Assembly (NCBI GenBank): GCA_022497145.1
Contig: MU385889.1
Span: 62,001-126,000, forward strand
Direction: 5' to 3'
Length of the DNA stretch: 64,000 bases
DNA from: Rostrohypoxylon terebratum
Taxonomy: Eukaryota > Ascomycota > Sordariomycetes > Xylariales > Hypoxylaceae
How positions within the stretch are numbered: position 1 is the stretch's first letter; each line of letters starts with the position of its first letter. A program made the position numbers and the translations under genes. Of this stretch, positions 58,677 through 64,000 are shown piece by piece. The notes below the pieces were generated by a model. That model made no database searches. It saw only the letters and a list, made by a program, of their open reading frames with translations, and had not been told where the DNA came from.

Positions 58677-59699
58677 AGAGACACCCCCGAATCGATCAAT
58701 CAAAAGAAGCCGAAGGGGCCAAACGTTTTGAAAACCTTCCGGTAGCTAAGATATATTACGATTTGGAAACATCTAAACCATCTAAAATCGTGTGTTGCTC
58801 CACTGATATACGCACACACACAACATACAACATACTATGTACAGCATACAATACATATGTAGTACTAATATGTACAAATCTTCTAGTCTCTACCAAGTCT
58901 CCATAACGCGGAGACCAGGACTGGGTTCAAGAGGAACCATACATTGGTAGTAATAAAGCGTGCGTACATTGTATGTGTGTATGCTGGTATTATGGTGCGT
59001 GCATGTATGCAGATGTAAGGAATTAGGAACTAAAAAAAAAGAGACCAGGCTGAAAATTGCTTGTTGCTTTGCTTGCGACTTACGACTTACGACTTACAAG
59101 GTCTTGGTTGCAAGGTGCAGCTGCTACTCTTGTGTCAGAGAAAAACTGAGGGAATGTACCTCCTTACGAAAATTAGGAGGCAAGTGAGGAAAAAATGGGA
59201 AAAAATGACGGAAGGGGGGGGGCGCGCAAAGTAAGCTGGGAATTGGTAGTAGGAATCGGGAAAGTACATTGCTGGAATACCCAGTAGGATAGGACGCTCT
59301 GCAAGGCGACCGCAGCCAACCTAGAGCCAACCTAGAGCCAGTTGGAACCTTAGCTGAATGCTGGAATATAATAGGCTGTCGCGAGCGCGGTGCCTTGCTA
59401 GGCTCATCCTGGGTCACCCCTGGCTTCTTGCTCTTTTTTTTTTCTTCCTTTCTTAATCTGTGCAGTGTGGCCCTAGTGTCCCGTACCTAGTACCTAGTAC
59501 CTGGTACATCCAAACTTCAACTGTTTCTTAGCGTTCCTAGGCAAGCCTACCTACTTTCTTCGGTACCTGTGGGTTTTACTGGTGCTTTTTTTTTTCTCTC
59601 TCGTTCTGTTCTCACACTCCGTTTTCTAAGCTACCACCCGTGCTGGAACCTTGCTAGGACCGGTTGTCTTAAAAGTACCCTAGGTACCTATCGAACCAA

Positions 59700-61679
59700 A
59701 CCATCTCTTCCAATCCTTTTTCATCTCCTCCATCCTCTTCCAACTTGAGGCCATCTCTACTCTCTCCTTCCTTTCCTCATCCTCTTCATCCGATCCATTC
59801 ATTTCCTCTTTCCTCGACACTCATCCTTACTCATCATTCTCCTTGTTCTTTTTTATCAAGGAGGAAAGGAGGAGAGAGAACCCCCGGGCCTCTGCGACCA
59901 GAAACTAGACGAAGAAAAAAACGGGCTAGGGCCGAGAGATAATTGTAGAAAGAGAGAAGGGAAAGAGAGACGCAAGTCCAAGTTCAAGTCCAGATAAATG
60001 AAGAGAGAAGTGAAGGAATTATAATATCATTATAATCTCCTTTGACTTTACCACAACTTCGATAATTGTCCTCTTCAAATATTTTTCCAGGTAATAAACC
60101 TACCTATATTTCAGGATTTTTTCCTCCTTGGGAATTCGAATTCCTCGGCCTTTTATTTTTGGGGACTAGGAAATTTGAATCTCCCAAATCTAACACATCG
60201 CACTCGCACCTCTCCCTATCCCTCTCCCTCTCACCACCTCAACGCCCTTCGTCGCGCCACCCTCTTAACCTTTCAACCTCCAAGCCTTCAAGCCTTCAAA
60301 GGCTTAGTCTTTCGTCCCTCGCCCTCGAGGCGGTCGATTTTCCTTCCTTCCATTCCTGCTATCCGAACCAGTCCTTTCCCTCCCTCCCCCTTCATTCGAC
60401 AATATCCATCCAATCCAACCATCAATCCATTCCCTTTAGGAGAGTAGTCTTGTCTGTCTTTGCTGGGCAGACCCAAGGCAATTCGAATCTCCTAATTCTC
60501 TCTCCTCCGTGCCAACGGTACCAGGAATCTGACTCTGGCTCATCACAATTACTCCAGAAGACTTATCGGTACTAGACTCCACACGAGTCTTATACCGATT
60601 CGAGGATCTCGCGAACGAGCCCTACATGAACCCAGTCGCTCGACTATAATCCATTAGAAGCGTGCAGGTGTAAGAGGTACGTTTCCGTCACCGATAATTA
60701 CCGGTATTCCCTATAGATGCGAATGAGGAGGGGGGGTTGAGAAAGGGCTCACAAGGGGCTTAGAAGGGGGTTGAGAAGGTGTATAGATGAACAAAGTATT
60801 CTGATATTGGATTTTTTCCTCCCTTCGCAGGTACATACCGACGGTCCACCTTACCTAGGTACAGTGTTCCAACGGTGTACTCGATCACTCACGCACGCTT
60901 CCAATCCGACCGTCGAGCAAGACGCTTGCCTTTCGTGGGACTCGTTAACTCGCTGTTCCCACCAATTCAGTCAGGAATCAAGCTAATTTCCTGTGATTAA
61001 TCGTGGCGGTAAGGGAGACCCCTTCTTCAGCGAAATTATAACACAGACCAACGTCATTTTGTATGCACGTATGCTGCATTAAAATGCTCCATCGAGAATC
61101 AATTGCCTGCCAGACGTCTCTCGCCGCGTGCCAGGAACAGATCCCCACAGATACTCGGTCGAATCAGAATGCCTGGTATTCTGCCCCTGATCGTGTGGTT
61201 CCAGAAGGCCGTGCCCTGATCCGCCTAGTCTGCCTTTGGTCCATCATTGTCTCTCCTAGTCTTCTCAATTGGGTCTCTGGTTCCTGACGCTAATATGATT
61301 CCACTCCAGAGCCCTCTCACTCGACGTCTTCTTTTTAACGGCCGTCTCTCCGGCCCTCTTTCACCTCACCATTCCGCCGTCTTTCCGTAGCCTTTCGGCC
61401 ACAGTCATTCATTTATTTTTTATTTTACTGCATTTACTGCATATTGTTCATCACGCTCTTTAATATAGTAATAATTGTGTTGTTCGTCCAGCCGGAATAA
61501 TTACGCTCTTTCGAATTTCTACCTGCGACGACTACCTAATACGCTCTCTCAGTATCAAGATTCCTGGAGAACCTAATCGTCACTCTTTTAAGAACACATC
61601 CTGATTCTGAACGAATTCTGCGATAATCACCCATCACCTTTACCGAAACCCCGAATTTTTGTATCATCTTACCGTCAAT
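59700..61679 (+). promoter_or_regulatory. Long pyrimidine-rich leader/promoter of the G1 cyclin gene
   Basis: Runs of CT-rich sequence (about 59700-59860 and 60200-60430) precede the cyclin start, with several short ATG frames and candidate introns (for example a GTACGTTT donor near 60677). Fungal G1 cyclin genes such as yeast CLN3 often have long leaders with upstream frames that control translation. No independent coding gene is convincing, although a frame at 60066-60575 is long. Confidence 0.5.
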
Positions 61680-63033
61680 ATGGCATACTCAACCTCAGGA
61701 GATTGTGGCTTCTTCGTCGAGTCTGACGAGCCTCGTCAGCAACCCCGGATCAGCATGAAGGACGCGGCAAAGATGTTGGCACGCAACAGACAAGAAATGA
61801 TTGCCAACGAGCTGTCCCGTCTAGCCGGTGATGAATACCTGGAGGATATAATGCAACATATGAGGCACATGGAGGTTAGTGTCCTCAAGCACCCCATGCC
61901 CACCCCAGCCCCTTTTCCGGGTTCTGGCCTATCCGTGTCCGAAATGAATGGGATTGGCGGTTGATATCGCTGTTAGGCTGCTAACAATCAAGTAGGACGA
62001 GACGTTGCCGGATGCTAATCTAATTGATATGCAACGGGAGATTCAATGGTTCATGAGACCTTACCTGATCGACTTCTTGATCGAGGCTCACGCTGCCTTC
62101 GCTCTTCTTCCCGAGACCCTGTTTCTAACTGTGAATCTGCTAGACCGATACTGTTCTAAGCGAGTGGTTTACAAGCAGCACTACCAACTGGTAGGGTGTG
62201 CGGCCCTTCTTATCGCTGCCAAGTACGGCGACAAGAAGGATCGTGTGCCCCAGATCAATGAGTTGAACAACATGTGCTGTGGATTGTATGACTCTGGAAT
62301 GTTCACTCAGATGGAGATGCACGTTCTCAACACTCTTGAATGGACGATTGGACACCCTACCGTCGACTTCTTTACTCAGCTCATCGTGGCCGAAGAGGCT
62401 GACGACCGAGAGGTTGAGCATATGGCCGCCTACCTCTGCGAGATCGCCTTGTACCACCGAGACTTCGTTTCCACCAAGCCCTCGATCATGGCGCGTGCCT
62501 CGCTCGCTCTCGCCCGCGCGATATTGGGACGACCAGAGGTCAACGACGGAGAATGGGATCACTTAGAAAACGTCACCGTCCTCGCCCTATCTCAGCACTT
62601 GCACCAACCGTCGGTTACCTTGTCAAGGAAGTACTCATCTCAGCACCTGTCCCGTGTTTCTGGAAAGCTAGCCGAGTTTCTTGCCCAGCAGGCCGCTATC
62701 GCCCGTCGAGCGCAAGGACCGCCGTCTCCCCCAGCAGAATCCTCCCTGTCGGCACACTCTAGCATCTACAGCACTCCCCAGAAGGGACACGGCGCTGCCA
62801 TGGGTGTTGCGGATGGATATCTCACACCGCCTATCACTCCCGACGGAGTCAACTTCGGCGCCGCGGACCCCATGAACAAGTATGTCCCGCCTCGATGCCC
62901 CGTCACTCCCACTCCACAGCCGCCCAACATGACCGGGTATCCCCAACAACCACAACCACCACCACAACAACAACACGCGCAGCAGTATTCGGGTTACTCG
63001 TATGACGAATACAGTGGCCCGATGGTCTCGTAA
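61680..63033 (+). CDS. G1/S-specific cyclin (Cln/Puc1 type)
   Basis: Partner of the Cdc28/Cdk1 kinase in G1. Exons 61680-61874 and 61996-63033 give 410 residues; the 121-nt intron has a GTTAGT donor and GCTAAC branch point. The cyclin box is clear from about residue 75 to 190 (MQREIQWFMRPYLIDFLIEAH, NLLDRYCSKRVV, LVGCAALLIAAKYGDKK, LNTLEWTIGHPTV), followed by the C-terminal cyclin fold (CEIALYHRDFVSTKPSIMARASLALAR). The tail is Pro/Ser/Gln-rich with SPP and TPP sites, as expected for phosphorylation-controlled turnover. A single cyclin of this class is usual in filamentous ascomycetes (Aspergillus pucA, Neurospora cln-1). Confidence 0.93.
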
Positions 63034-64000
63034 TGATCATGATGACCCGACACAACACTTCTACAGACTCGAGTAGATTCACTCAATAAACTCTTTTAAC
63101 ATTTGAACGACACCAACTATCTTTGAGACTATCGCATGGATGTGTATCATTGGAAGAAAAAAAAGATTGTTGCATAATTGACGGTTTAGGCTTCATCTCC
63201 ATGGCATTATCAGCGACTTGCTTGATTTCGATTTCATCTTCGTTTTCTTTTCCTTTCTCAGTCATACCCATTGAGCGTGCTGCCATTGCATCAACCACCA
63301 AAACGAACGATTGTCAACCAAAAAAAAAAAATCTGATTTCTCCTTTCTGTGCGTTCGGGCGTTTTCCACCCATCGATCCGAGGACCAGAAGATGGCGCCC
63401 AAATTTCGGCACAAGAGCTATGGTGCGCAAGGAGAGGAACAATACATAAAAAATGGGCGAGGCTGTATTTGGAGAAAAAGACTGGCAATTTGTGAACAAA
63501 TATTTTCGGCGGAGGATGATGAAAAAAAATGGGGTGGGCGCCTGTGTGCGCACTTGACACGTTTGCTGGCGAGTGGGTTCGCCGATTGCTTTCGGAATGT
63601 CGAGAGACGCTTGACTCTCGCCTCGCGAGGCCGAGGAATTATGAAAGCAGCATTACGGCGTGCCACACGATACGATACATTGATCGACTCCCCAGTCGGG
63701 AGGATCTTAATTCTTGTGGAGGACTTTTGCTGTGGAATACCTTCAGAGGCACATGGGACGGGGCCTTAAGTGGCTTTCTCGTTTCCATAGTAGACTTCAC
63801 GTCACATGATAGTATGCCTACAGCACTCGTAAATAAACATGGAAAAGAGTAAAAATCTCTGCAAACTCACCTATTGCCACTTCGATTCTTGCTTGTGAAT
63901 ACCTTCAATTTCCCCCCCTTTTTGAATAAGTATGTATAGTTTAATCTTATTCAGTCTAAATTGAGACCTTGGTTTTAATTGTCCACTGCATGCCTGTGCA
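63034..64000. other. 3' flank of the cyclin gene
   Basis: Contains the cyclin 3' UTR and nothing else I can name. Frames in both directions near 63300-63770 look random and overlap each other. Confidence 0.5.

Larger units (their letters stand above)
47194..59699. other. Gene desert with dispersed palindromic motifs
   Basis: About 12.5 kb in which I find no convincing gene, RNA or transposon open reading frame. Composition is not extremely AT-rich, so it does not look like a heavily RIP-mutated block. It is dotted with CCTAGG, TAGGTA and ACTATGTA palindromes (for example 47745-47800, 48540-48595, 49425-49440, 51915-51945, 53985-54020, 54450-54475, 56460-56490 and 56820-56860) and short tandem repeats listed separately. 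Confidence 0.45.

Noticed and set aside
60066..60575. 169-residue frame in the cyclin leader
   Set aside because: Ser/Pro/Leu-rich output of CT-rich DNA, alternative start codon only, fits a leader better than a gene.
63311..63769. 152-residue frame at the right end
   Set aside because: Lys/Arg-rich, begins in a poly-A tract, no family resemblance, overlapped by opposite-strand frames.

Overview
The window looks like nuclear DNA of a filamentous ascomycete (Pezizomycotina, probably Sordariomycetes; the genus cannot be fixed from sequence alone). The reasons are short introns (about 50-140 nt, a few longer) with GTAAGT/GTGAGT-type donors and CTAAC/CTGAC branch points, long intergenic spaces, a single-copy U6 snRNA gene, and typical fungal proteins: an Ady2/AcpA-type acetate permease, IQGAP/Rng2, a G1 cyclin, a vacuolar-type M28 peptidase and secreted S10 carboxypeptidase. 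I rebuilt gene models by hand from splice sites and reading-frame continuity. All multi-exon models below add up to a whole number of codons.

Layout. 0-5 kb: 3' end of an unknown leucine-rich protein (+), GPI mannosyltransferase I (-, with an apparent GC-AG intron), and the translin partner TRAX (+, with an 18-nt micro-exon); the last two are divergent. 5-10.5 kb: no gene seen. 10.5-18.3 kb: acetate permease (+), U6 snRNA (-) with a B-box-like downstream element, an AAA+ ATPase (-), and a secreted serine carboxypeptidase (-). 19.5-23.4 kb: a small secreted six-cysteine protein (-) and a membrane-anchored glutamate-carboxypeptidase-II-like peptidase (-). 25.9-30.7 kb: an MFS transporter (+) tail to tail with IMP dehydrogenase (-). 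32.1-39.3 kb: IQGAP (+) and an MDR oxidoreductase (+) whose intron holds telomere-like TTAGGG repeats.

39.8-47.2 kb: three genes I do not recognise lie together, two on the minus strand and one divergent on the plus strand. All three carry basic stretches that could be nuclear localisation signals, one has low-complexity Q-rich and Gly-Thr-Thr repeats, and one has a single retropepsin-like Asp-Ser-Gly-Ala motif. This trio is the best candidate in the window for an undescribed system, but its function is unknown.

47.2-61.7 kb: about 12.5 kb without a convincing gene, full of short palindromes built from CCTAGG, TAGGTA and ACTATGTA, then a 2-kb pyrimidine-rich leader running into a G1 cyclin gene (CLN/Puc1 type). 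Most recognised genes are unrelated housekeeping functions with no operon-like logic. Several pairs are divergent and may share promoters (GPI14/TRAX, peptidase/MFS, IMPDH/IQGAP and two of the unknown trio).
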